DNA of 64,000 nucleotides from LMUY01 sp965199165 (GCA_965199165.1 OZ240681.1:682001-746000); one strand, 5' to 3'. Shown: positions 1-7,962, counted from the stretch's first letter. The notes: a model not told the origin generated them from the letters alone. A program made the numbers and translations.

Positions 1-92
1 ACCTGCTCGCCGGTCTTTCCGCCACGCGAACCCACCATGTCGTAGATGCCGGACGCCGGGGCGGGCTGACCAGGTTTGTAGACTTTCGTCAT
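1..92 (-). CDS. YjzC-like small protein, N-terminal part only
   Basis: The reading frame runs leftward off the window edge, so only the first 30 codons are visible. The N-terminus reads MTKVYKPGQPAPASGIYDMV followed by GSRGGKTGEQ. The KPGxxAPxSGxY and GxRGGKTG pattern is that of the short YjzC-like proteins of unknown function. An AAGGAG Shine-Dalgarno sits just upstream of the ATG, which supports the start. Without the 3' part the assignment is tentative. Confidence 0.55.
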   Translation of the reverse strand, partial: MTKVYKPGQPAPASGIYDMVGSRGGKTGEQ

Positions 93-330
93 TAGAGGCT
101 CCTTGGTTCATTTCTTTGACGGCACTGTCCCCAACTGAGCGACAATGCTTGCACTCGGCCGACCTGCTCCGAAAACAACGTGGCCTTACCGACCTATGCC
201 GTTGGGCAATGCTGATTTGGACATGCGTGGGCGCTGGAGAAAAATCTTGGCGATTCTTGTTGCTTAGTGTCCGAATGGGCGTACGTGGGCAGCATGGGTT
301 ATGGGAGATGGCTAGAGGGCCAGTAGGAAC

Positions 331-942
331 ATGAGCCAGGCGCTTCACTCTGCGAAGGATTTCGAAGAGGCCTTTCTGGGGTTGACGCCGTCGGAGCGAA
401 GCCGCCTGGCCGCAGTGGCTCGTGCGCTTCAGCGCAGTACGGGAATGACATGGGAAGACCTCTACCAGGAGGCGTTCACGAGAGGGCTCGCGCTTGAGCG
501 TCGCTGGAATGACCGCATCGATGTCACAAGGTTCTTGATCGGTGCGATGGAGAGCATCGCAGATGCCCGCCGGAATTCGTTGGAGGTGGCACGACGGGTC
601 ACTGCCCTATCTTCCCGGACATCATCCCTTGCGGATAGCGGGGGTTGGATGACCGGAAACGGAGTGCTCTTTGATGTCCATGTTCCAATCCCTACTCCCG
701 AAGATGAATTGATCAAGCTTGAGGAAGATGAGGCTGAAGCCAGCAGGCTCCGAGCCTACAGGGATCAACTGATGGCGGTCTTCGACGACGATGAAGACGC
801 CCAGCTCCTGGTCATGGGGATGCTGGACAATTTGAAAGGCGAAGAGCTGCGTGCCGCCGTGGGCCTGACCTCGGTTCAATATTCATCCAAGTACAAGAAG
901 GTGGTCCGGAGAATCGACGCACTTCAAAGGAGGCAGTCATGA
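331..942 (+). CDS. sigma-70-like two-helix regulator (region 2/region 4-like), first copy
   Basis: A 203-residue protein. The N-terminal half (about 15-90) resembles sigma region 2, with the pattern TWEDLYQEAF ... FLIGAMESIADARR. The C-terminal 60 residues resemble region 4, including the GLTSVQYSSKYKKVVRRI helix. It is clearly related along its length to the 186-residue protein encoded at 20080-20640: both share a (T/A)W(E/S)DL..EA motif, a downstream MxSxxDxxRR-like stretch and a GLT.v.Y....k.iRR ending. Its last four bases overlap the next gene as ATGA, so translation is probably coupled. Whether it truly binds RNA polymerase cannot be seen. Sigma-family membership is inferred from layout, as the region 2 core is weakly conserved. 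Confidence 0.65.
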   Translation: MSQALHSAKDFEEAFLGLTPSERSRLAAVARALQRSTGMTWEDLYQEAFTRGLALERRWNDRIDVTRFLIGAMESIADARRNSLEVARRVTALSSRTSSLADSGGWMTGNGVLFDVHVPIPTPEDELIKLEEDEAEASRLRAYRDQLMAVFDDDEDAQLLVMGMLDNLKGEELRAAVGLTSVQYSSKYKKVVRRIDALQRRQS

Positions 943-1328
943 CTGGCAGCAAGGGTCGCGAAGACCTGGAAGGCATCCGGAACCTTGAGTCCGCCATCGT
1001 GGAGCGCCTGAGCGCTTTGCCGGAGGCGGAGCTCCTGGCAGAGCTGGCAGAGGACGGTATCGATGCCGATGCAGATGCCGAGCGCGTGCTGGTGCTATCC
1101 CTCAATGCTGCTGCCCGTGCACGGATGGCAGCGGCCAAGGCCGGTGTTGCCATTCACCGTTCGAGATCCGGCAGGCTAGCACTGCGTCCTGCAAACGACC
1201 CGCATGAAGCGCGGGGACTGACGATGGCTGCACGCAACGGTGCCTCCCAGAGTGAGACAGACGTAAACTCCGTTGCTGAGGACCTTGCGTTGCTGGCCAG
1301 CCTGGAGGCGGAGAAGGCGGGAAAGTGA
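939..1328 (+). CDS. small acidic protein of unknown function, partner of the sigma-like gene
   Basis: A 129-residue, soluble, alanine- and glutamate-rich protein with no membrane segment. It starts in an ATGA overlap with the sigma-like gene and ends in a GTGA overlap with the metalloprotease gene, so the three are translationally linked. The N-terminal 50 residues (LESAIVERLSALPEAELLAEL) resemble the start of the 81-residue protein that follows the second sigma-like gene at 19838-20083 (LLDALEAELLAAPAEEV). I infer that this is an accessory or inhibitory partner of the sigma-like protein, by analogy with sigma/anti-sigma pairs. No family is recognised. Confidence 0.6.
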   Translation: MTGSKGREDLEGIRNLESAIVERLSALPEAELLAELAEDGIDADADAERVLVLSLNAAARARMAAAKAGVAIHRSRSGRLALRPANDPHEARGLTMAARNGASQSETDVNSVAEDLALLASLEAEKAGK

Positions 1329-2182
1329 CCTTTGCGGAGTCTGCGGCGGAGAAGCTGCTCCGCTCTCTGGCGGTCGAAAAACCGTCGGACATCGACCTTG
1401 AGGCAATTGCCTGGAGTGTTGGGGTGATCAGCATATGCGAGCGTCCGCTGGACGGCTGTGAAGCCCGGATCGTCGGACGTGCCGGGCGCGCAGTGATCAG
1501 CGTCAAGAAGGGGATCCGCGCCTCCCGGCAGCGGTTTTCGATATGCCATGAACTGGGACACTGGCATTACCACAAGGGGCAGCTGCTCTACTGCAAGACC
1601 GCCGACATGCATCAACGCGAGATAGCCGAAGCCAAGGAAGCTGTCGCAAACAGGTATGCGTCCGACCTCCTTCTCCCGCCCTTCATGGTCCGGCCGATGA
1701 TAGCCGGTAACAAGGCCGTCGACTTGCGCTTGCTGGAACACGTTTCCAGCCAGTTTAGAGCAAGCTTTACAGCGACGGCCATTAAGCTGGTGAGGCTGAT
1801 TGGCACGCCAGGCATGGTGGTCTGCCACGGACAACGTGGACGCAAGTGGCACGTAGCCAGTCCCGGTGTTCCGGCCAACTGGTTCCCGCGTGCTGACCTC
1901 GACCCGCGGGGTCCTGCCTTCCAGATGCTCTACTCAGGCGGCCGGGAACAGCCAGGCCCTAGGCGGACAAGGGCAAGTGCATGGTTCGACCGGTGGGACG
2001 CGGAACGTTTTGAGCTCTCCGAGCAGACTTTTCGCGGTCATGAGACAGAGGTCGTGACCATACTGACGATGGACGACGCCAGGATGTTCGAAGACCCGGC
2101 TGAGAACTTCCGTTTGTCGTTGACGGCGCTCAAGCGGCCAGGAGGGACGCGGGAGCCTTGGATGTTCGACCGTGGCGAGTGA
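1325..2182 (+). CDS. ImmA/IrrE family metallo-endopeptidase
   Basis: A 285-residue protein starting with GTG in a GTGA overlap with the preceding stop. The zinc site is HELGH at residues 75-79 in the context FSICHELGHWHYH. It is followed by EAKEAVANRYASDLLLP (about 102-118), which matches the glutamate-containing helix and the LL.P strand typical of peptidase family M78. A further 150-residue C-terminal region has no recognised domain. Characterised M78 enzymes (ImmA, IrrE/PprI) cleave a partner repressor and so release a response. The operon position suggests that the partner is the upstream small protein or the sigma-like protein. The fold assignment is firm; the substrate is inference. Confidence 0.85.
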   Translation: MTFAESAAEKLLRSLAVEKPSDIDLEAIAWSVGVISICERPLDGCEARIVGRAGRAVISVKKGIRASRQRFSICHELGHWHYHKGQLLYCKTADMHQREIAEAKEAVANRYASDLLLPPFMVRPMIAGNKAVDLRLLEHVSSQFRASFTATAIKLVRLIGTPGMVVCHGQRGRKWHVASPGVPANWFPRADLDPRGPAFQMLYSGGREQPGPRRTRASAWFDRWDAERFELSEQTFRGHETEVVTILTMDDARMFEDPAENFRLSLTALKRPGGTREPWMFDRGE

Positions 2183-2445
2183 CGCGGTTGTTGAACCCCG
2201 ACGAAAATACCGACCGGATGCCAGGACAGGCCATCGTTTCCCTGTCTGGAGTCGCTCTGGTTTCGAGGCGCAGATTCGCCAGATACGCTCCACTTCACGT
2301 CTTCGCCTGAGCTCAGTCTTACCATCCTGGCTATGACCAGCATTTACAGCGCGGTTCTAACATCCGAAGCAGAGCGCATTTTCTAACGAGAAAGCACAAG
2401 GCAGAGCCCGCCTGGATCGGCCAGGCCATGCCGACGGAGAACAAA

Positions 2446-3327
2446 TCACCGCGCCGGGACTTGAGCCTTAGAGATCGCACCTTCACGAGCGGATGCCTGG
2501 CGGGTCAGCAAGGCCGACCTCAAATCTTCCAGTGCTTGCTCGTTGCCCGACAGCTTCGCCAATGCCCTGATGGCTTCATCGCGACCGCGTTCGGCTGACT
2601 GCCGGGCAGCGACCGCCGATTCGACTGTTGCGGCCACTTCGCCCAGCCGTTTGCATTCTTGCAGCAGCAGGTCGCGTTCGGCGTTGAGTTCGGCCAGCCG
2701 CTGCAGTGCTTCATCGAGCTCAGCCTGGGATTTCGATCCAGAGGCCACGGCGTTGTCGCGTGCAGCTTCTGCTGATTGCAGGGCATCCTGGAGAGCAGAA
2801 GCACGCTCCTCTGCCAAGTCAGCGACTTCAGCCATGTCACCGCTGTCAGCCAGCGCCGTTTCGGCCTGCGCGAGCTGAACTTCCAGCTGTTTGATGCGCC
2901 GCTGCTGAATCGAATTCTCGTCGGAGGCCACTTGCGCGTATATCGCAGCGAGCTTGCGCCTGCTTGCATCCAATGCGCCCAGGTGCTGGTCGATGGCTGC
3001 CAAGACGCGTTGAGGCACTGGCAAGGCGGCATCCACCGGCTCCGCTCTGGTGCGGCCGCGAGGACTGACAGGCAACTTGTCGTAAACCTTGTTGCGGAGG
3101 AGGTAGTCGGTGACCAATGCTCCAATGTCGCGGAACGACGGCGCACTTCCATAGCGCTCACGCAAAGCCAGGCGAACGTCGCGTTGCGAGGGAACGAATT
3201 CCAGGACCGGCGCGGACCCCTCACCAGAATGGGCAGCCACCTCGGCGTTGCGACGTAGTCGTGCCGCCACTAGTTCATCCAGGACCGCTGTGCACCGGGC
3301 ACCCCAGCCATCTTCCACACCAGCCAT
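2446..3327 (-). CDS. coiled-coil DNA-binding protein, KfrA-like (tentative)
   Basis: About 293 residues from the chosen ATG. The N-terminal ~110 residues include QRDVRLALRERYGS ... FRDIGALVTDYLLRNK, a possible helix-turn-helix of the KfrA_N kind. From about residue 130 to the end the protein is a long alanine/glutamate-rich coiled coil (LEVQLAQAETALADSGDMAE, LAEERASALQDALQSAEAAR). The family's members bind their own operators and occur on plasmids and islands. The frame is open further upstream to 3450, but the ATG at 3327 lies downstream of three direct repeats that look like an operator. GTG at 3345 is an alternative start. No parA or replication gene accompanies it here. Confidence 0.55.
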   Translation of the reverse strand: MAGVEDGWGARCTAVLDELVAARLRRNAEVAAHSGEGSAPVLEFVPSQRDVRLALRERYGSAPSFRDIGALVTDYLLRNKVYDKLPVSPRGRTRAEPVDAALPVPQRVLAAIDQHLGALDASRRKLAAIYAQVASDENSIQQRRIKQLEVQLAQAETALADSGDMAEVADLAEERASALQDALQSAEAARDNAVASGSKSQAELDEALQRLAELNAERDLLLQECKRLGEVAATVESAVAARQSAERGRDEAIRALAKLSGNEQALEDLRSALLTRQASAREGAISKAQVPAR

Positions 3328-3351
3328 TACATAGCCCACTTTCACCGCCCT

Positions 3352-3394
3352 TGGTAGCGAAGGCACTATGGTAGCAAAGTGGGTTGGTAGCAAA
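3352..3394. promoter_or_regulatory. three direct repeats, possible operator of the KfrA-like gene
   Basis: The decamer TGGTAGCRAA occurs at 3352, 3369 and 3385 (centre spacing 17 and 16 bp), on the same face of the helix only approximately. Read toward the gene it is TTYGCTACCA. The array ends 25 bp upstream of the ATG at 3327. KfrA proteins bind repeated sites in their own promoters, so autoregulation is plausible. Confidence 0.5.
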
Positions 3395-3552
3395 CGCTTG
3401 GAGCGGTACCAGGTCCCTGACGTCGTGCAGACCGGCGTGCGTGTCGGCAAGAGGCTGGCGCTGCCTCCGCTCGTGGCCGACGTCTACCTGGAAGACGTCG
3501 GCGAGCTCTGCTCCATCACGGAGGCCCATCTACTCGATACGCTCACAAGGTA

Positions 3553-3642
3553 GCGGGCGATCAACCCAGGCGTAGTAGCCCGCCTGGACACGCCGAGCAC
3601 GCGCGACATGCTGGCAGGGAAGCAGGCCTGGTTGGCGCTCAT
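3553..3642 (-). pseudogene. IS3-family OrfB fragment, frameshifted and truncated
   Basis: In the frame overlapping the end of OrfA there is MSANQACFPASMSRVLGVS, then a one-base loss, then AGYYAWVDRP in the next frame. Together these match the start of an IS3-group OrfB (..MCRVLGVSRAGYYAW..). The integrase catalytic core (DDE) is absent, so the element cannot move by itself. Confidence 0.7.
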
Positions 3643-3962
3643 GAACCGGAAGAGTCCGACGGCACTGTGCCGGTCTGTCGTGCAAAACAGGCCGCGGCTT
3701 TTGACAAGATCTCCCGCTCCACCCGGAGCTGCTCGTTCTCACGCCGCAGCCGCGCCAACTCGTCGCGTTCCGTGGACGACAAACCAGCTACCACCTCCTC
3801 CCGTCGGCCCTTTTGCTTGTCGGCCACAGCAGCCCAGGCGGCGATCGACTGCGCCGTGGGCTCAAACTCCCGAGCAAGCTCCTCCGGAGATCGTCCGGCA
3901 CGAACCAGATCGACCATCTGACGGCGAAACTCAGGCGAATACCGCGGATGGGTTCTGGGCAT
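3639..3962 (-). CDS. IS3-family transposase OrfA
   Basis: A 107-residue protein starting MPRTHPRYSPEFRRQMVDLV. This is the characteristic helix-turn-helix N-terminus of OrfA in IS3-group elements. It is followed by a leucine-zipper region (LARLRRENEQLRVEREILSK) and the ending FARQTGTVPSDSSGS. OrfA binds the IS ends and is normally fused to OrfB by programmed frameshifting. Here OrfB is destroyed, so the protein is probably non-functional for transposition. The frame is open upstream to 3998, but the ATG at 3962 matches the family start. Confidence 0.85.
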   Translation of the reverse strand: MPRTHPRYSPEFRRQMVDLVRAGRSPEELAREFEPTAQSIAAWAAVADKQKGRREEVVAGLSSTERDELARLRRENEQLRVEREILSKAAACFARQTGTVPSDSSGS

Positions 3963-4010
3963 CAGGAGCACCTCTGGCAAAAGCTTCAGGGTGTCCACGA
4001 AACCGGGTCA

Positions 4011-4394
4011 ATCCCAGTGCCTCTGTTTCCGGGGTGCGCGTATAGCGCCCACGCGATGTCGTTTTTCGGAGCGGCTCGATCAAGGCAGGTTTCCTTGTTG
4101 TTCCTGCTGCGGCGGAAGCCACGAATTCTTCCCGGCATCGTTATATTACCCCGTGCGGGGCGAGGCGAGAAGTTATCCTTGGAGCCGTGCGTGTCCTCTG
4201 GTTCTTGCCCCACAGGCACCGGTCGGCGCCCTGCGGTTCAGCTGCTCGAGTAGACCGCACAGGTGGCGGTAACGAATTCCTGGCAGCTCTTCCAAAGGTC
4301 GTGTCCTGACGCGCGGCGTAGGAGCGGTCAATAATGTCTTTGCAGACGCGACTGGTTGGCTGGTCTAAATCGCCGCATGCCCACCGTCAGGGGG
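4011..4394. other. non-coding spacer, no gene seen
   Basis: Short open frames in this 384-bp stretch show no recognisable protein pattern and no convincing ribosome binding site. It separates the IS remnant from the end of the kinase gene. Confidence 0.5.
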
Positions 4395-5552
4395 CTACCG
4401 CGACCTTTCTCGCCAGAGGGCTTCGAGATGCTCTACCAGGAGGTCGGTACTGATGGGCTTCTTGAGCTTGAGTTCACCTTCGTGACCGCCCCAGTCGTCG
4501 AACTCCAAGTCACCCGCCAGGAACAGGAACGGGATGGCTTGCCGCTTGAGCTGGTCGGCGACGGCGAATGTCACCGTTCCATCCAGCTGCCGGTCTAGAA
4601 CAGCAACGTCCGGCGGTGGCAAGGCTGCTAGCAGGTGGAGGGCGCCATCGACGTCTCCGGCTTCCGTTGTCTGGCAGCCCATCAGCTCGAGGCTTGCTGC
4701 CAGGCCCCCTCTCACGAAATCCAGATCATCCACCAGGAGCACTGTGAGAGCGGACTCACGCGCGGCCCCCCGGACAGGCCGCCGGACGGCAGGTGTGAGC
4801 GGCACGTCCATCACGAACGTCAGGCCATCATTCCTCCACTCCAGCGTAGTCGTAGCGTCGAACAGGTTGCAGAGGTCGTGCCGGAGGAGCCTGCTCCCCT
4901 TGCCCGCCCGCGCAGGATCCGGCTTCGTCACCTGGAAGCTGCACCGTTCCAGCCAAGTCAGGGTCAGTCGCTCAGTGCCGTCCTCGTGCGGGGTGGACCA
5001 GCGTACTTCGAGCGTTCCGCCGCCTCTGCTCAGGGCACCGTGCTTTCGGGCGTTGGTCGAGAGCTCCTCGACCGCGAACAGCACCGCCGATCTCGCAAGC
5101 CCGCCTATTGAAGTACAGGGTCCTTCGAGAGAGTACCGACTGGCGTCCTCGAGCTGGAAATGGCGTCTGAGGATCGGCGCTACTAGCTCGAGAATATCCC
5201 TTCTGTCCGACACCAAGGCTGTCGAGAGCGAGTCAGTCGGCAAGTGCCTAATGGCTTCGCAGAACATGCGTTCGAACTGCTCCGGCGTCCCCTTCCTCCA
5301 GTAGAACCCGACCATCGCTTCCACTTCGCTGAGCAGGTTGCTGAGGCGATGCTCGGCTTCCTTGACGACGAACGCCACCATGTTCCGGCTCCGGGCGGCC
5401 TCCGCCTCCAGTCTGTCAGATGTTGTCAGGATGGCATCCCTTACGCGCGACCATGCCTCCGCGTGGAGCGAGCCCGTCTGGACGAGCACGTCGACCTGTC
5501 GGAGCAGCTCCAGAACGGGCACCGGTGGATCGACTCGGTTGTCTTCGCTCAT
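4395..5552 (-). CDS. HWE/HisKA_2-type histidine kinase with C-terminal receiver domain
   Basis: A 385-residue soluble protein without membrane segments. Residues 60-86 contain EAEHRLSNLLSEVEAMVGFY; His68 in the EHRLSN box fits the phospho-acceptor of HisKA_2/HWE kinases. The N box is EELSTNARKHGAL (162-174) and ATP-binding elements follow to about 250. A receiver domain occupies about 268-380, with the acidic pair Asp275-Asp276, the phospho-acceptor Asp320 in DVAVLDRQLDG, and a Lys-Pro at 365-366. There is no sensor domain and no separate response regulator or DNA-binding output nearby, so signal input and output are unknown. The downstream receiver may feed back on kinase activity. Confidence 0.8.
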   Translation of the reverse strand: MSEDNRVDPPVPVLELLRQVDVLVQTGSLHAEAWSRVRDAILTTSDRLEAEAARSRNMVAFVVKEAEHRLSNLLSEVEAMVGFYWRKGTPEQFERMFCEAIRHLPTDSLSTALVSDRRDILELVAPILRRHFQLEDASRYSLEGPCTSIGGLARSAVLFAVEELSTNARKHGALSRGGGTLEVRWSTPHEDGTERLTLTWLERCSFQVTKPDPARAGKGSRLLRHDLCNLFDATTTLEWRNDGLTFVMDVPLTPAVRRPVRGAARESALTVLLVDDLDFVRGGLAASLELMGCQTTEAGDVDGALHLLAALPPPDVAVLDRQLDGTVTFAVADQLKRQAIPFLFLAGDLEFDDWGGHEGELKLKKPISTDLLVEHLEALWRERSR

Positions 5553-5678
5553 GGCAGTGTGGTCCCAGCAGCTTCAGTGTTGACAAAGATTCGTGGGGGC
5601 ATCCCGAGCCGCGGTCAACCGCTGGAGGCGTTGCGCCGTAGCGCCCATGGAACTCTTTTCTTCGAGCGCAGACCCGGT

Positions 5679-6071
5679 TCACCCTTGGCTTCGGATATTT
5701 TCGAATGCCCACCGGTGCAGCGCGTAGGCCAAATGGCTCCGTAGGTCCGGGTCGAGTTCTGGTGTATCAGCCTGACCAAGCAGATAGGTGTGCCCAGACA
5801 GGCTCGCCACAGCACGTCCGGTCAGATCGGCCGCGACCAGACGGGAGGTTATCCAACTATTGTCGAGCTTTGTGCGCCAACCCAGGCCGTGGATGTCTAC
5901 ACGGCGCTGGCGAGTATAACGAATAGCGATCATGGTCCACTGCTGGAGTGTGTCACGGCACCACGCCGTCTCCACCGCCTGGGAGATGCCAGCCAGCTCT
6001 TCCGCTGCCGCCTGCCCCACCACTACGGCCTGTCCGCGATAGGTCGCCGTGAACAACTGGCTCAACATCAA
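5679..6071 (-). CDS. unknown 130-residue protein, last gene of a coupled operon
   Basis: The start codon overlaps the stop of the exonuclease-like gene as ATGA. The protein is soluble and of mixed composition, with a C-terminal stretch GHTYLLGQADTPELDPDLRSHLAYALHRWAF that looks like a compact helical end. No family is recognised. Position and coupling suggest that it works with the three upstream products. Confidence 0.6.
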   Translation of the reverse strand: MMLSQLFTATYRGQAVVVGQAAAEELAGISQAVETAWCRDTLQQWTMIAIRYTRQRRVDIHGLGWRTKLDNSWITSRLVAADLTGRAVASLSGHTYLLGQADTPELDPDLRSHLAYALHRWAFENIRSQG

Positions 6072-6682
6072 TGTGCGGCCTCCTCCAATTGCCGCTGGAC
6101 TTCGGTCATGATGGCCTGCCGCGTCCGCCAGAGGCTTAGCGCGTGGGGGAGCGCTCGGTGTCGAACTCTACGCGCGACGCGTTCCGTCTCTTCGGCGCGC
6201 TCGATGATTGTACGGGAAAGATAGCTGGAGCGCTCTTCCGCAAGCGTGCGCTCTGGGTCGTCACCCGGCGGTAAAAGCTCGAGCAAGGGGCGGCAGGTCC
6301 ACCCATAGAGCGTGCGGATGTCTACCGTGGAGATCGCCCGACGAATGCCCCCGGCGTCAAACAGGCGTTCGAGCCAGAGGTCGTCAGATGGTGGCGAGTC
6401 TGAGCACGTCTCGATGCTGAGCGGATACAGAATGTCAAACGCTCGACGGGCGACCACTTCAACTGGCTCACCTTTCAGTAGTAAGGTCTCCAGCGAGATG
6501 CCGTGTGTCCGTTCGCTTTCAAAACTCCAACTGAAGCTGTCATCACAGGGATCGAGCCAGCTATTTGATGGCCGTATGAGGTGGGACTCACCAGTACCAT
6601 CCTCTTGAACCCAAGCGATCTCGATTGGAAAGCTGCCAGGCAGGAGCGACGATGCGGTGATGTCGACGATTGTGATCGTCAC
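6068..6682 (-). CDS. degenerate DEDDh-type 3'-5' exonuclease-like protein
   Basis: A 204-residue protein starting with GTG in a GTGA overlap. It follows the small DnaQ-like exonuclease pattern: VDIxASSLxPGSFPIEIAWV, ESHLIRP, an RTHGIS segment and SDSPPSDDLWLERLF, with RHRALPHAL at the end. Functional relatives have DxE at the start, and here it is Asp7-x-Thr9. The closing motif HxxxxD reads His175 to His180, so the last aspartate is lost. Two of four metal-binding acidic residues are therefore replaced, and nuclease activity is unlikely unless others compensate. It may be a binding or scaffold protein. It is the third gene of a four-gene coupled operon. Confidence 0.7.
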   Translation of the reverse strand: MTITIVDITASSLLPGSFPIEIAWVQEDGTGESHLIRPSNSWLDPCDDSFSWSFESERTHGISLETLLLKGEPVEVVARRAFDILYPLSIETCSDSPPSDDLWLERLFDAGGIRRAISTVDIRTLYGWTCRPLLELLPPGDDPERTLAEERSSYLSRTIIERAEETERVARRVRHRALPHALSLWRTRQAIMTEVQRQLEEAAH

Positions 6683-7338
6683 AGCGGGTCTCCCCGTCGG
6701 CTATGGATTGCCGCCTCGTCACGCATTGTTCGGTGCTCCCTTACGAGTCCGGCGACCACCTGACCACTTAGTGCGCGCCGGTTAAGCAGCTCCTCGGTCG
6801 AGGACCCGAGTGCCTGGCGGTTTTCGCGCATCAGGGCCAGTGCCGAGGCGTAAGCTGCTGCCAGAGTCGAGGCCTTCGTCGACAACTCCTTACCCGCAGA
6901 GAGCTTTTTACGGGGTTGTTGTTTGCTATCGACATTCGCCGTCCACGCCATCCGTCTGTTGCGGTCAGACCAGTAGTGGTCGAGAGAGCCATCTACGTTC
7001 GGCTGATCGTTGCGAACGAAGGTCTGCCATTCGTCTCGCGTTGTCTGAACCCAGGAGAACTCCGGAACGATTATGACGACGGACTTTCCGTCTGCTGCCG
7101 CTACCGCCAACGTTGTCTTGGATTGCTGGAGAGCCCGCTCGAGGAGAATGCGGACGGCTGAGCGTAAAGGATCCCGCACGGGTGCCTCGAAGGCACCCCT
7201 TGGCACAACAGACGCGAACGTGTCCGGGAACAAATCACGGGACTCCTCGAGTTTTCCGACCACCTCCGCGGCAGGCGTTGTCTTTCGAACCGACTTCACG
7301 GCTCGTTCACGGAGAGAGCCGGACTTGGCGGCCTTCAA
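6679..7338 (-). CDS. unknown basic protein of a coupled operon
   Basis: I place the start at a TTG (7338) that overlaps the preceding stop as TTGA and has GAGGAG eight bases upstream. This gives 219 residues; the open frame itself extends to 7473. The N-terminus is lysine/arginine-rich (LKAAKSGSLRERAVKSVRKT). A central VVIIVPEFSWVQTTRDEWQTF segment and an arginine-rich C-terminus follow. No family is recognised. Its stop overlaps the exonuclease-like gene. Confidence 0.6.
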   Translation of the reverse strand: MKAAKSGSLRERAVKSVRKTTPAAEVVGKLEESRDLFPDTFASVVPRGAFEAPVRDPLRSAVRILLERALQQSKTTLAVAAADGKSVVIIVPEFSWVQTTRDEWQTFVRNDQPNVDGSLDHYWSDRNRRMAWTANVDSKQQPRKKLSAGKELSTKASTLAAAYASALALMRENRQALGSSTEELLNRRALSGQVVAGLVREHRTMRDEAAIHSRRGDPL

Positions 7339-7823
7339 TGAAGGTGCTCCTCGGAGCGCAGCATGCAATAACGCTGTCGATGGAGGTCCAAGAATAGCTG
7401 GACCGCTCTTCGATCTGAGCGGTCTGGTGCTGGCACGTCTAGATGCCGCGACCACTTGCATGCAACGAGCCATGCAAGATCATACCGCGCCACATTTAGC
7501 GAATCCTTCCTGAGCACGAGGAAGTCCCTGGCGACCTGACCCTCGTCGTCCAGCTCGGCTTCGGTGATGCGAGTTCCAAGAATGTATCGTCGACCGCTGG
7601 CCGTCGTGGCTCGCGCCGCCGCTTCGTCAAGTTCGATCAGCGGCGATGAGAGCACCCAGGATAGGCCGCCGGTGACCGCGTGCCGGTCAGCAAATCCAAA
7701 AAGGCAGTCGTTGCCATCGAAGCGGACCACCATCCATCGGCTCATGTAAGCGGGGTCGTCGATCATTCGCAGCCGCCCGATATGGGCTCCGTAATCCCCT
7801 GCATCGCTTCGCTCCCTCTTCAT
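7335..7823 (-). CDS. unknown 162-residue protein, first gene of a coupled operon
   Basis: The open frame begins at a TTG at 7895. ATG codons at 7823 (chosen) and 7766 are alternatives, and none has a strong ribosome site. Recognisable stretches are PAYMSRWMVVRFDGNDCLFGF, a strand-rich region, TTASGRRYILG, and a helical end DLAWLVACKWSRHLD. No family is recognised. It heads the operon with the 219-, 204- and 130-residue products and faces an XRE regulator across a short region holding a dyad. Confidence 0.55.
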   Translation of the reverse strand: MKRERSDAGDYGAHIGRLRMIDDPAYMSRWMVVRFDGNDCLFGFADRHAVTGGLSWVLSSPLIELDEAAARATTASGRRYILGTRITEAELDDEGQVARDFLVLRKDSLNVARYDLAWLVACKWSRHLDVPAPDRSDRRAVQLFLDLHRQRYCMLRSEEHLH

Positions 7824-7903
7824 CCAGGGCCCGACTCGGTTACCGGCTCGGCCCTGCTCGGGAGCAAACTCACTCCAACTATGAATTCCAGTCAAGCGAA
7901 AAG

Positions 7904-7916
7904 GTACTAAAAGTAC
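7904..7916. promoter_or_regulatory. short dyad between divergent genes, possible XRE operator
   Basis: GTACTAAAAGTAC is a perfect 5-3-5 palindrome in the A/T-rich gap between the coupled operon and the XRE gene. Its position suits control of either or both genes. Binding is inferred. Confidence 0.35.
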
Positions 7917-7962
7917 ATAATAGTGCTCTTAAGGGTCACAAGTAAAAACGTTCTGGACAGGT

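Larger units (their letters stand above)
3553..4010 (-). mobile_element. decayed IS3-family insertion sequence remnant
   Basis: It contains a complete-looking orfA and only about 30 codons of a frameshifted orfB. The element is cut off on the low-coordinate side. The other end lies near 4010, where the outward-reading strand has GACCCGGTTTCGTGGACACC, as expected for a left terminus of this IS group. Exact ends and any target duplication could not be fixed. Confidence 0.7.

Noticed and set aside
116..334. 72-residue open frame ahead of the sigma-like gene
   Set aside because: No ribosome site or family pattern; composition looks like intergenic DNA.
3368..3553. 61-residue plus-strand open frame beginning in the triple repeat
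   Set aside because: It has no ribosome site and no recognised pattern, and its start codon is part of the repeat array. It may be chance.
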